A stretch of DNA of 5,235 nucleotides. It comes from Sulfitobacter sp. GTDB taxonomy: Bacteria; Pseudomonadota; Alphaproteobacteria; Rhodobacterales; Rhodobacteraceae. The stretch is from positions 1 to 5,235 of the forward strand of contig JAGXHD010000198.1 of assembly GCA_024636395.1 (NCBI GenBank), written 5' to 3'. The position numbers and the translations under genes were made by a program. Every line of letters begins with the position of its first letter. The first letter of the stretch is position 1. The notes below the pieces were generated by a model that was given only the letters and a program-made list of their open reading frames with translations, was not told where the DNA came from and did no database searches. Below, one piece after another: positions 1 through 5,235 of this stretch.

Positions 1-401
1 CACCGGACCCCAAACTCGCAGCCAAGAACTTCTCGGGCGGCAACCAGCAAAAGATCGTGCTCGCCCGCGAGATCGAGCGGAACCCCGATCTGCTGCTGAT
101 CGGGCAGCCCACGCGCGGGGTCGATATCGGGGCCATCGAATTCATCCACCAGCAGATCATCGCTCTGCGCGACAAGGGCAAGGCCGTGCTGCTGGTCTCG
201 GTCGAGCTAGACGAGATCATGGCGCTGTCCGACAGGATTGCGGTCATGTTCGACGGGCATATCATGGGTGAACGCCTGCCCGCCCAGACAGACGAGAAAG
301 AGCTGGGCCTGCTCATGGCGGGGATCACAGACACAGATCAGCCGCACAGTGCCGCGGAGGTCGAGGCGAACCTCGCCCATGCAGGCGAGGGAGCGCACTA
401 A
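1..401 (+). CDS. ABC transporter ATP-binding protein, BmpA/YufO-type (3' end only)
   Basis: This is the C-terminal end of a two-domain ABC ATPase that would energise the two permeases downstream. The reading frame is open from base 3, and 132 codons are visible before TAA at 399-401, roughly the last quarter of a family whose members are about 500 residues. An ABC signature, FSGGNQQK, is encoded at 30-53, so this is the second nucleotide-binding domain. The Walker B region reads LLLIGQPTRGVD (90-125): the usual Asp-Glu pair is replaced by Gly-Gln, and the H-loop His appears to be replaced by Val in VSVELDE (195-215). From memory, such a degenerate second site with 'QPTRG' is common in the YufO/COG3845 branch, so it is probably not damage. 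The match to nucleoside/purine-type importers is by family resemblance; the substrate is not shown by the sequence. An apparent GTG start at 57 lies inside the domain, after the signature, and is not the real start. The stop overlaps the next start by one base. Confidence 0.93.
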   Translation, partial: PDPKLAAKNFSGGNQQKIVLAREIERNPDLLLIGQPTRGVDIGAIEFIHQQIIALRDKGKAVLLVSVELDEIMALSDRIAVMFDGHIMGERLPAQTDEKELGLLMAGITDTDQPHSAAEVEANLAHAGEGAH

Positions 402-1519
402 TGGATGTTATGCCGAAATGGGCCGAGGTCATTCTCGTACCGCTGATCTCGCTCCTGCTCGCCGCAATACTCTCCGCGCTTGTGATTCTGGCGATCGGCG
501 AGGATCCGGTCGCGGCGGTCAAGCTCATGGTGACGGGCGCGCTCGGGTCGAGCTACGGCTGGGGCTATACGCTCTATTACGCCACAAATTTCATGTTTAC
601 CGGATTGGCAGTTTCCATCGCGTTTCACGCGCGCCTGTTCAACATCGGCGGTGAGGGTCAGGCGGCCCTTGGCGGCCTCGGCGTGGCACTGGCGTGTCTC
701 TACATCCCCTGGCCGCACTGGTCGCTGGCGCTGGTAGGCGCTGCGCTGGCGGCAGGGCTTTTCGGGGCCGCCTGGGCCGCAATCCCCGCTTGGCTACAAG
801 CCAAACGCGGCAGCCACATCGTTATAACCACGATCATGTTCAATTTCATCGCCGCATCCCTGCTCAATTACGTGCTGGTCAACATGCTGCGCCCGCAGGG
901 GTCAATGGACCCCGCGACGGCACGCTTCCCCGAAACGGTCCACCTGCCGACGCTGCATGATCTGCTGGCGCCGCTGGGCATCGAATTTTCCCGCTCCGCG
1001 CCCGCCAATGTCTCGCTTCTGGTCGCCGTCGCGGCCTGCATCTTCCTGTGGTTTCTGATCTGGCGCACGCGGCTGGGCTACGAGATCCGCAGCTTTGGCA
1101 ATTCGGAATCGGCAGCGAGATATGCGGGCATGCCCCCGGTCAAAATCATCATGGTCACGATGATGATCTCTGGCGCACTCGCAGGCATGATGGCGATCAA
1201 CAATGTAATGGGCGAGGCAGAGCGGCTAGTCCTCAACTCTGTCGAGGGCGCGGGATTCATCGGCATCGCGGTCGCGCTCATGGGCCGGTCGCATCCTCTG
1301 GGTGTGTTCATCGCGGCCATCCTCTTCGGGTTTCTCTATCAGGGTGGGGCGGAGCTTGCGCTCTGGACCACCATCCCGCGCGAACTCATCGTCGTCATTC
1401 AGGCGCTCGTGATCCTGTTCACCGGCGCACTCGACAATATGGTGCGCATGCCGCTGGAGCGGATCTTCCTCGCCGCGCGCCACCGCCGCGCACCCAAGCC
1501 CGAGCGGAAGGGAGCCTGA
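401..1519 (+). CDS. ABC transporter permease, YufP/NupP-like (first membrane subunit)
   Basis: This is a 372-residue integral membrane protein of the BPD_transp_2 type (COG4603-like), predicted to form half of the membrane channel of a nucleoside/purine-class ABC importer. Hydrophobic segments are visible at about 10-32, 62-76, 88-102, 107-131, 140-162, 203-222, 246-268, 283-295, 300-316 and 328-344. Family hallmarks are FNIGGEGQ (80-87) in an early loop, TTIMFNFIA (143-151), and the cytoplasmic coupling-type segment around 226-243 (GYEIRSFGNSESAARYAGM), where the ATPase is expected to dock. The tail is short and very basic (residues 360-371). The ATG at 401 is chosen because GGCGAGGGAG (about 384-392) provides a ribosome binding site and because it overlaps the upstream TAA as TAATG; an in-frame ATG at 410 is a less likely alternative. 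Its length is normal for the family. Family assignment is firm, but the transported compound is unknown. Confidence 0.93.
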   Translation: MDVMPKWAEVILVPLISLLLAAILSALVILAIGEDPVAAVKLMVTGALGSSYGWGYTLYYATNFMFTGLAVSIAFHARLFNIGGEGQAALGGLGVALACLYIPWPHWSLALVGAALAAGLFGAAWAAIPAWLQAKRGSHIVITTIMFNFIAASLLNYVLVNMLRPQGSMDPATARFPETVHLPTLHDLLAPLGIEFSRSAPANVSLLVAVAACIFLWFLIWRTRLGYEIRSFGNSESAARYAGMPPVKIIMVTMMISGALAGMMAINNVMGEAERLVLNSVEGAGFIGIAVALMGRSHPLGVFIAAILFGFLYQGGAELALWTTIPRELIVVIQALVILFTGALDNMVRMPLERIFLAARHRRAPKPERKGA

Positions 1520-1522
1520 GCA

Positions 1523-2491
1523 ATGGATTTCCTGACCCTGATCCAACTTCTGGACTCCACGGTCCGTCTTGCTACGCCGCTACTGCTCGCCTGTCTGGCG
1601 GGTCTTTATTCGGAGCGGGCGGGGATCTTCGATATCGGCTTGGAGGGCAAAATGCTCGCTGCCGCATTCTTTTCTGCCGCAATCGCCGCCATGACCGGCT
1701 CTGTCTGGATCGGCCTCCTAGCGGGGATCGGCGCCTCGCTCGCGCTCAGCGCAATCCACGGCATCGCCTCCATCACCTTTCGCGGCAACCAGCTCATCTC
1801 GGGTGTCGCGATCAATTTCCTTGCCGCAGGTCTTACCGTGCTCATCGCGCAGGCGTGGTTCCAGCAGGGCGGGCGCACCCCATCGCTCATCGGGAAGGCG
1901 CGCTTCGAGCCGATCACGCTGCCCTTTGCCGAAAACGTGCAAAACGTGCCCTTCCTTGGCCCGATCTACTATGAGCTGATTTCCGGCCACTCTATTCTGG
2001 TCTATGTCGCCTTCGCCGCTGTACCTTTCACGTGGTGGCTGCTGTTTCGCACACGGTTCGGCTTGCGCCTGCGCGCGGTCGGGGAAAACCCCGCAGCGGT
2101 CGATACGGCGGGTGTTTCCGTCGTGGGATTGCGCTTTGCCGCGGTGGGCATCTGCGGCATCCTGTGCGGCATCGCAGGCGCTTATCTGAGTACAGCCTTG
2201 CAGGCGGGTTTCGTCAAGGACATGGCCGCCGGCCGCGGGTTTATCGCGCTGGCAGCACTCATCTTCGCCAAGTGGCGCCCTTGGCACGCGCTTTACGCCA
2301 CACTGCTGTTCGGGTTGTTCGGCGCGCTGGAGACCCGCCCCGACGTGATCGAGCAGATCATCGGCATCAAAGTACAGGGCCAGTTGCTCGCCGCGCTGCC
2401 ATATGTGATGACCGTGATCATCCTCGCAGGCTTCGTGGGAAAAGCCATTCCGCCGCGGGCGGGGGGGGAGCCTTACGTCAAAGAACGATAA
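1523..2491 (+). CDS. ABC transporter permease, YufQ/NupQ-like (second membrane subunit)
   Basis: This is a 322-residue membrane protein of the COG1079/YufQ type, the expected heterodimer partner of the permease encoded just upstream. Recognisable features are the FDIGLEGKM motif (36-44), equivalent to FNIGGEGQ in the first permease, the cytoplasmic segment LRLRAVGENPAAVDTAGV (181-198) that should contact the ATPase, and GRGFIALAALIFAKW (237-251). Hydrophobic stretches lie at about 14-30, 45-75, 92-111, 157-175, 202-224, 237-249, 256-268 and 287-308. The start at 1523 follows the previous TGA by 3 nt, and an AAGGGAG ribosome site (about 1508-1514) precedes it; part of that site is coding sequence of the upstream gene. 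The protein ends PYVKER, which I recall as typical for this branch. A run of eight G (2461-2468) sits seven codons before the stop. Together with its two neighbours this is an operon for solute uptake; the BmpA-like binding protein is not in the window. Confidence 0.93.
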   Translation: MDFLTLIQLLDSTVRLATPLLLACLAGLYSERAGIFDIGLEGKMLAAAFFSAAIAAMTGSVWIGLLAGIGASLALSAIHGIASITFRGNQLISGVAINFLAAGLTVLIAQAWFQQGGRTPSLIGKARFEPITLPFAENVQNVPFLGPIYYELISGHSILVYVAFAAVPFTWWLLFRTRFGLRLRAVGENPAAVDTAGVSVVGLRFAAVGICGILCGIAGAYLSTALQAGFVKDMAAGRGFIALAALIFAKWRPWHALYATLLFGLFGALETRPDVIEQIIGIKVQGQLLAALPYVMTVIILAGFVGKAIPPRAGGEPYVKER

Positions 2492-2508
2492 GTCCAGATT
2501 GATCGAAG

Positions 2509-2530
2509 TCATATGTCCTTGAGGATATGA
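2509..2530. repeat. Short inverted repeat TCATAT-N10-ATATGA
   Basis: Two 6-nt arms are perfect reverse complements around a 10-nt spacer centred at 2519/2520. The geometry would suit a dimeric repressor operator or a weak hairpin. The arms are short and AT-rich, so chance is a real alternative. It begins 18 nt after the stop of the second permease gene. Confidence 0.3.
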
Positions 2531-2556
2531 GATTGAATTTGCAAGCCACAGTGCCT

Positions 2557-2561
2557 AAGGA
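2557..2561 (+). promoter_or_regulatory. Ribosome binding site (AAGGA) of the TauE/SafE gene
   Basis: AAGGA lies 5 nt before the ATG at 2567, an acceptable Shine-Dalgarno position, and supports that start. The surrounding AAGGACA is exactly complementary to TGTCCTT at 2514-2520, so the site could be masked by RNA pairing (inference). Confidence 0.7.
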
Positions 2562-2566
2562 CAATC

Positions 2567-3478
2567 ATGCAGATATACCTCCCCATAGCCGAAGTCTCGG
2601 TCAACGCGTTTCTCCTTCTGGGGCTTGGCGGGATCGTGGGTATTTTGTCGGGGATGTTCGGTGTGGGCGGCGGATTTCTGATGACACCGCTGCTGTTTTT
2701 CATCGGCATACCGCCTGCAGTGGCCGTCGCCACGGAAGCGAACCAGATAGTGGCATCTTCATTTTCCGGCGTTCTGGCGCATTTCAAGCGCAAGACGGTG
2801 GATCTGCGCATGGGCACGGTGCTGCTGGTCGGCGGACTGGTCGGTGCAGCGCTGGGGGTGATGGTATTCAACTACCTCAAGGCGCAGGGTCAGGTCGATC
2901 TGCTGGTCAAGCTGTGCTACGTCGTTTTCCTAGGTGTGATCGGCGGGCTGATGTTCCTCGAAAGCCTCAACGCCATCCGCAACGTCAAAAAGGGTAAAGC
3001 GCCCAAACGCAAGAAGCACAACTGGATCCACGGACTGCCACTCAAGATGCGGTTTCGCGTCTCGGGCCTGTATATCTCCGTCATTCCGCCGCTGATCGTC
3101 GGAGTACTGGTCGGGGTGCTGGCAGCGATCATGGGCGTCGGTGGCGGCTTCATCATGGTGCCCGCGATGATCTACCTTCTGGGTATGCCGACGAAAGTCG
3201 TGGTCGGCACGTCGCTCTTCCAGATCATTTTTGTCACCGCCTTCACCACCATGCTGCACGCCACGACCAACTTTACCGTCGATATCGTGCTGGCGGTACT
3301 CCTGCTGGTGGGCGGGGTCATCGGCGCACAGATCGGCACGCGCATCGGCGTGAAAATGAAGGCGGAACAGTTGCGCATTCTGCTTGCAATGATGGTGTTG
3401 ATCGTCTGCGGCAAGCTGGCGCTGGAACTGCTGCTGCAACCATCCGAGCTCTACTCCATCGCGGCGGAGGGGCATTGA
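2567..3478 (+). CDS. Sulfite exporter TauE/SafE family membrane protein
   Basis: This is a 303-residue polytopic membrane protein of the TauE/SafE (formerly DUF81) family, whose studied members are linked to export of sulfite, sulfoacetate or related anions, although most members have no proven substrate. The family's internal duplication is clear: GMFGVGGGFLMTPLL (29-43) is echoed by AIMGVGGGFIMVPAM (187-201), and VLLVGGLVGAALG (85-97) by VLLLVGGVIGAQIG (244-257), so each half carries a glycine-rich membrane hairpin. The halves are joined by a strongly basic hydrophilic linker at about 139-165 (KKGKAPKRKKH within it), presumably cytoplasmic under the positive-inside rule. Hydrophobic segments span about 12-47, 58-72, 83-101, 114-131, 170-204, 214-230, 240-258 and 270-290. 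The start ATG has AAGGA 5 nt upstream. The stop TGA overlaps the next gene's ATG by one base, suggesting coupled translation. No sulfur-metabolism gene lies nearby, so calling it a sulfite exporter is only a family label. Confidence 0.9.
   Translation: MQIYLPIAEVSVNAFLLLGLGGIVGILSGMFGVGGGFLMTPLLFFIGIPPAVAVATEANQIVASSFSGVLAHFKRKTVDLRMGTVLLVGGLVGAALGVMVFNYLKAQGQVDLLVKLCYVVFLGVIGGLMFLESLNAIRNVKKGKAPKRKKHNWIHGLPLKMRFRVSGLYISVIPPLIVGVLVGVLAAIMGVGGGFIMVPAMIYLLGMPTKVVVGTSLFQIIFVTAFTTMLHATTNFTVDIVLAVLLLVGGVIGAQIGTRIGVKMKAEQLRILLAMMVLIVCGKLALELLLQPSELYSIAAEGH
3466..3470 (+). promoter_or_regulatory. Ribosome binding site (GGAGG) that fixes the start of the TIGR02186 gene
   Basis: GGAGG inside the last codons of the exporter gene lies 7 nt before the ATG at 3478. 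An in-frame TTG at 3475 would be only 4 nt away, so the ATG is the better start. Confidence 0.75.
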
Positions 3479-4239
3479 TGCACCGGATCCTGCTCGCCGC
3501 CGTCCTGTGCCTTGCAGCCCTGCCCGCAGCTTCTGAGGAAGTCGTGCTGGGGCTGAGCAGCGATACCGTCTCGATCAACACCAATTTCGACGGCTCCGAA
3601 ATCCTCGTCTTTGGCGCCATCAAACGCGATGCGCCCTTCCCGGCGGAGCCGCCAATGCACGTCATCGTGACAGTGTCTGGCCCCTCCGAGCCTGTCACCG
3701 TACGGCGCAAGGAAAAGAAGTTCGGCATCTGGGTGAACACGGACGCGGTCGAGATCGACAGCGCACCGAGCTTCTACGCCGTTTCAACCAGCACTCTGTT
3801 GGGCTTTGCGCTCAGCGATACGGAGGATGTGCGCCACCGTGTCTCGATTCCGCGCGCCATCCGCTCCGTCGGTGCGCCCGCCAACATCGTGAACAGCGAA
3901 ACGTTCACGCAGGCGCTCATTCGCATCAAATCGCGCTCGAACCTTTACCAGCTCAACGAGGGCACGGTGAGCGTGGACGAACAGACCCTCTTTCGAACCT
4001 CGATCGCGCTGCCCGCCGCCCTTACCGAAGGCGACTACAAGACGCGGATTTTCCTGACCCGCGGCGGGGACGTGGTATCACAATACGAGACGAGCATCTA
4101 CGTACGTAAAGTCGGCATGGAGCGCTGGCTCTTTACGCTGAGCCGCGAGCAATCGTTTCTCTACGGGCTGCTGTCGCTCGCCATCGCGATATTCGCGGGC
4201 TGGGGGGCCTCCGCCGTGTTCAGCCTGCTGCGCCGCTAA
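3478..4239 (+). CDS. TIGR02186 (Alph_Pro_TM) family protein, membrane-anchored with periplasmic domain
   Basis: This 253-residue protein resembles the TIGR02186/PF09608 family of uncharacterised alphaproteobacterial proteins; recognition rests on the EILVFGAIKRD segment (41-51), the KKFGIWVN segment (80-87) and overall architecture. Residues 1-19 form a signal peptide (basic start, hydrophobic core, AAS before Glu20 as a plausible cleavage site). Residues 20 to about 225 look like a beta-rich, polar domain expected in the periplasm. One hydrophobic helix at about 227-250 is followed only by LRR, so the protein is probably held in the inner membrane with almost no cytoplasmic tail. No catalytic motif is recognised. 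Cys11 lies in the signal core without a proper lipobox, so it is probably not a lipoprotein. It overlaps the TauE/SafE-type gene by one base (TGATG), and such genes are, as I recall, often neighbours. I infer an accessory subunit of that exporter; the molecular role is unknown. Confidence 0.85.
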   Translation: MHRILLAAVLCLAALPAASEEVVLGLSSDTVSINTNFDGSEILVFGAIKRDAPFPAEPPMHVIVTVSGPSEPVTVRRKEKKFGIWVNTDAVEIDSAPSFYAVSTSTLLGFALSDTEDVRHRVSIPRAIRSVGAPANIVNSETFTQALIRIKSRSNLYQLNEGTVSVDEQTLFRTSIALPAALTEGDYKTRIFLTRGGDVVSQYETSIYVRKVGMERWLFTLSREQSFLYGLLSLAIAIFAGWGASAVFSLLRR

Positions 4240-4934
4240 CCCCGGCCCAGATAGGGCATCTTTGTCGCCATTACGGTCATGAACGGTACGTTGACCCCAA
4301 GCGGCAGCTGCGCCATATGCAGCACCGAGGCGGCCGCATGCTTTACATCCATCGTCTGCATTTGCGGGTTTCCCGCCTTGAGCCCTGCCACCATCTCGCT
4401 TTCGGCGTTGCCGATGTCGATCTGTCCTGCCGTGATGTCAAAAGGCCGCCCATCCAGCGCAAGCGATTTCGTGAGGCCCGTAATCGCGTGTTTTGTGGTG
4501 GTGTAGCACACCGAATTCTCGCGCGGGGTATGGGCCGAAATCGAGCCGTTGTTGATGATACGGCCGCCAGTGCCCTGCTTGCGCATCGCGCCAAAGGCAA
4601 GTCGCGCGGCGATGAACATACCGTTGAGGTTCACGCCAAGCACCTGCGCCCAATCCTCCAATGCGATCTCGTCAATGGGTGCGGACGGCCCAAAAATGCC
4701 CGCATTGTTGAAAAGCACATCAACCTGACCGAAACGCTCGAAGGCTTCTGCCATGGCCGCCGCATCTGTGACGTCCGCTGGCAGGCAAACCGCCTGCGCA
4801 TGGCCTTGTGCGGCATCGCTCAACAGATCTGCGCGCCGCGCGATCATCCCCACGCGCCACCTCGCCGCCAAAAACATCTGCGCCGTGGCCCGCCCGATAC
4901 CGGAGCTTGCCCCCGTGATCACGATAGATTTCAT
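4236..4934 (-). CDS. SDR family NAD(P)-dependent oxidoreductase
   Basis: This is a 232-residue classical short-chain dehydrogenase/reductase, a soluble Rossmann-fold enzyme that oxidises or reduces an alcohol/carbonyl with NAD(P)(H). Visible motifs are the cofactor loop TGASSGIG (7-14), Arg residues after the second strand (IARR, 31-34) that hint at NADP(H), an adenine-contacting Asp in PADVTD (52-57), NNAG (76-79), the structural or catalytic Asn in VNLNG (101-105), and the catalytic set Ser131, Tyr144 and Lys148 (YTTTK), with the usual 13-residue Ser-Tyr distance. All key residues are present, so it should be active; the substrate cannot be read from sequence. The length is slightly short, as usual for members ending in MATKMPYLGRG. 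The ATG at 4934 overlaps the upstream helicase stop as ATGA and has GAGGAGGA 6 nt before it. Its TAG stop shares bases with the TAA of the convergent gene. Confidence 0.92.
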   Translation of the reverse strand: MKSIVITGASSGIGRATAQMFLAARWRVGMIARRADLLSDAAQGHAQAVCLPADVTDAAAMAEAFERFGQVDVLFNNAGIFGPSAPIDEIALEDWAQVLGVNLNGMFIAARLAFGAMRKQGTGGRIINNGSISAHTPRENSVCYTTTKHAITGLTKSLALDGRPFDITAGQIDIGNAESEMVAGLKAGNPQMQTMDVKHAAASVLHMAQLPLGVNVPFMTVMATKMPYLGRG

Positions 4935-5235
4935 CCAAATTCCTCCTCAGTCGCGTCCAGTGTCAGCGCCGCCGCCGGTGCGCTTCGCAGATCATCCACA
5001 TGCAGCGCGTAGGAGGGCGTCGACAGGCGATTGCGGACCACCCAAATGAGCCGCTCCTGCGCGCGGGTGATCGCCACATAGGCGAGCCGCTTCCACAGCG
5101 GCTGTCCTGCCTCCATCCGCCCCATCCGTGCAGCAGCGTAAAGATCGGGCGCAAAGACTTGAACCGTGTCCCATTGCGAGCCCTGTGCCTTGTGGATCGT
5201 CACCGCCGCGCCATGCAGAAACGTCGCGCCCATAC
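4931..5235 (-). CDS. ATP-dependent DNA helicase, UvrD/RecD-type C-terminal part (5' end outside window)
   Basis: About 100 C-terminal residues of a superfamily 1 helicase are visible; the gene continues beyond the right edge. Two helicase motifs are clear: motif V, VTIHKAQGSQWD (complement of about 5168-5203), and motif VI, YVAITRAQERL (complement of about 5048-5080), whose Arg would contact ATP. Their close spacing and the short tail fit a UvrD_C_2-type end as found in RecD-like helicases and stand-alone AAA_30/UvrD_C_2 proteins rather than full UvrD or PcrA, which have a longer C-terminus. The ATG at 5233 is probably an internal Met, because the frame is still open at the window edge. The TGA at 4931-4933 overlaps the SDR start as ATGA, so the two are likely co-transcribed. 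Substrate DNA and partners cannot be inferred from this fragment. Confidence 0.88.
   Translation of the reverse strand, partial: MGATFLHGAAVTIHKAQGSQWDTVQVFAPDLYAAARMGRMEAGQPLWKRLAYVAITRAQERLIWVVRNRLSTPSYALHVDDLRSAPAAALTLDATEEEFG
4941..4948 (-). promoter_or_regulatory. Ribosome binding site (GAGGAGGA) of the SDR gene
   Basis: Read on the minus strand, GAGGAGGA lies 6 nt upstream of the ATG at 4934. The same bases encode the Glu-rich C-terminus (EEEFG) of the helicase, so a strong ribosome site is embedded in coding sequence, which favours translation of the SDR from the shared message. Confidence 0.75.

Larger units (their letters stand above)
2492..2566 (+). promoter_or_regulatory. Spacer between the ABC operon and the exporter gene, with inverted and direct repeats
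   Basis: This 75-nt stretch is the longest gene-free region of the window and is visibly more AT-rich than its surroundings. It contains the inverted repeat TCATAT/ATATGA (2509-2514 and 2525-2530, 10-nt spacer) and a direct repeat AGATTGA (2496-2502 and 2530-2536). It also holds TGTCCTT (2514-2520), the exact reverse complement of AAGGACA (2557-2563), which contains the next gene's ribosome site. No convincing sigma70-type -35/-10 pair was found, and no GC-rich hairpin with a T-run that would be a strong terminator. It may hold a promoter, a weak terminator, or simply be a leader read through from the ABC operon; the sequence alone does not decide. Confidence 0.4.

Noticed and set aside
57..401. 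GTG at 57 as the start of a separate small ATP-binding protein
   Set aside because: The frame is open back to the window edge and encodes an ABC signature just before it, so the gene begins outside the window.
1048..1974. Long + strand open frame (308 codons) across the permease junction
   Set aside because: It lies out of frame over two well-supported membrane proteins, and its translation is rich in Arg, His and Gly with no recognisable fold; it is a high-GC shadow.
1718..2512. Long - strand open frame (264 codons) opposite the second permease
   Set aside because: Antisense to a conserved gene, with a low-complexity charged translation and no ribosome site noted; explained by GC-rich third positions.
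2519..2561. sigma70-like promoter using TTGAGG or TTGAAT as -35
   Set aside because: No reasonable -10 hexamer lies at 16-18 nt; the best candidate overlaps the ribosome site.
2930..3475. - strand open frame (181 codons) opposite the exporter gene
   Set aside because: His/Asp/Gln-rich translation typical of antisense to a hydrophobic membrane protein; no family resemblance.
3475..3477. TTG as the start of the TIGR02186 protein
   Set aside because: The ATG three bases later has better spacing from GGAGG and forms the TGATG overlap.
3508..3510. Cys11 as a lipoprotein attachment site in the TIGR02186 protein
   Set aside because: The residues before it (AVL) do not fit a lipobox, and a normal signal peptidase site follows at residues 17-19.
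4099..4108. TACGTACGTA perfect palindrome
   Set aside because: It sits inside the TIGR02186 coding region, encodes ordinary residues, and has no second copy noticed; likely chance.
4245..4257. GCCC-AGATA-GGGC hairpin as a terminator for the exporter pair
   Set aside because: Only four base pairs, no T-run, and inside the SDR coding region.
4317..5012. + strand open frame (231 codons) opposite the SDR gene
   Set aside because: Antisense to a gene with all SDR motifs intact; its translation has no recognisable domain.

Overview
This GC-rich window (clearly above 55% G+C by eye) looks like chromosomal DNA of an alphaproteobacterium. The closest match in character is the Rhodobacterales/Roseobacter group. 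The grounds are gene content (a TIGR02186/Alph_Pro_TM family protein, a family known to me only from Alphaproteobacteria), the style of the transporter proteins, tight gene packing and long shadow ORFs on the opposite strand. The assignment rests on family knowledge and was not tested by a search.

Left part (1-2491, + strand): the 3' end of an ATP-binding subunit and two complete membrane permeases of a BmpA/YufNOPQ-type ABC importer, the class that takes up nucleosides, purines or related compounds. The three genes are packed with a 1-nt overlap (TAATG) and a 3-nt gap, so they are almost certainly one operon. The substrate-binding lipoprotein and the rest of the ATPase would lie to the left, outside the window.

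Middle (2492-4239, + strand): a 75-nt spacer is followed by a TauE/SafE-type membrane exporter and a TIGR02186 protein with a predicted signal peptide and a C-terminal membrane anchor. They overlap by one base (TGATG) and are probably translationally coupled. I infer that they form a functional pair: a membrane permease plus a membrane-tethered periplasmic partner. The spacer contains an inverted repeat and a second complementary segment that could pair with the exporter's Shine-Dalgarno sequence.

Right part (4236-5235, - strand): a classical short-chain dehydrogenase/reductase gene lies downstream of, and overlaps by 4 nt (ATGA), the 3' end of a UvrD/RecD-type DNA helicase gene that runs out of the window. 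This two-gene unit converges on the exporter pair, and the facing stop codons share the bases CTAA, leaving no intergenic space.

No rRNA, tRNA, insertion sequence, CRISPR array or phage signature is visible, and no gene-free stretch exceeds 75 nt. Most of the window is ordinary housekeeping or transport DNA. The least characterised element is the TauE/SafE + TIGR02186 pair.
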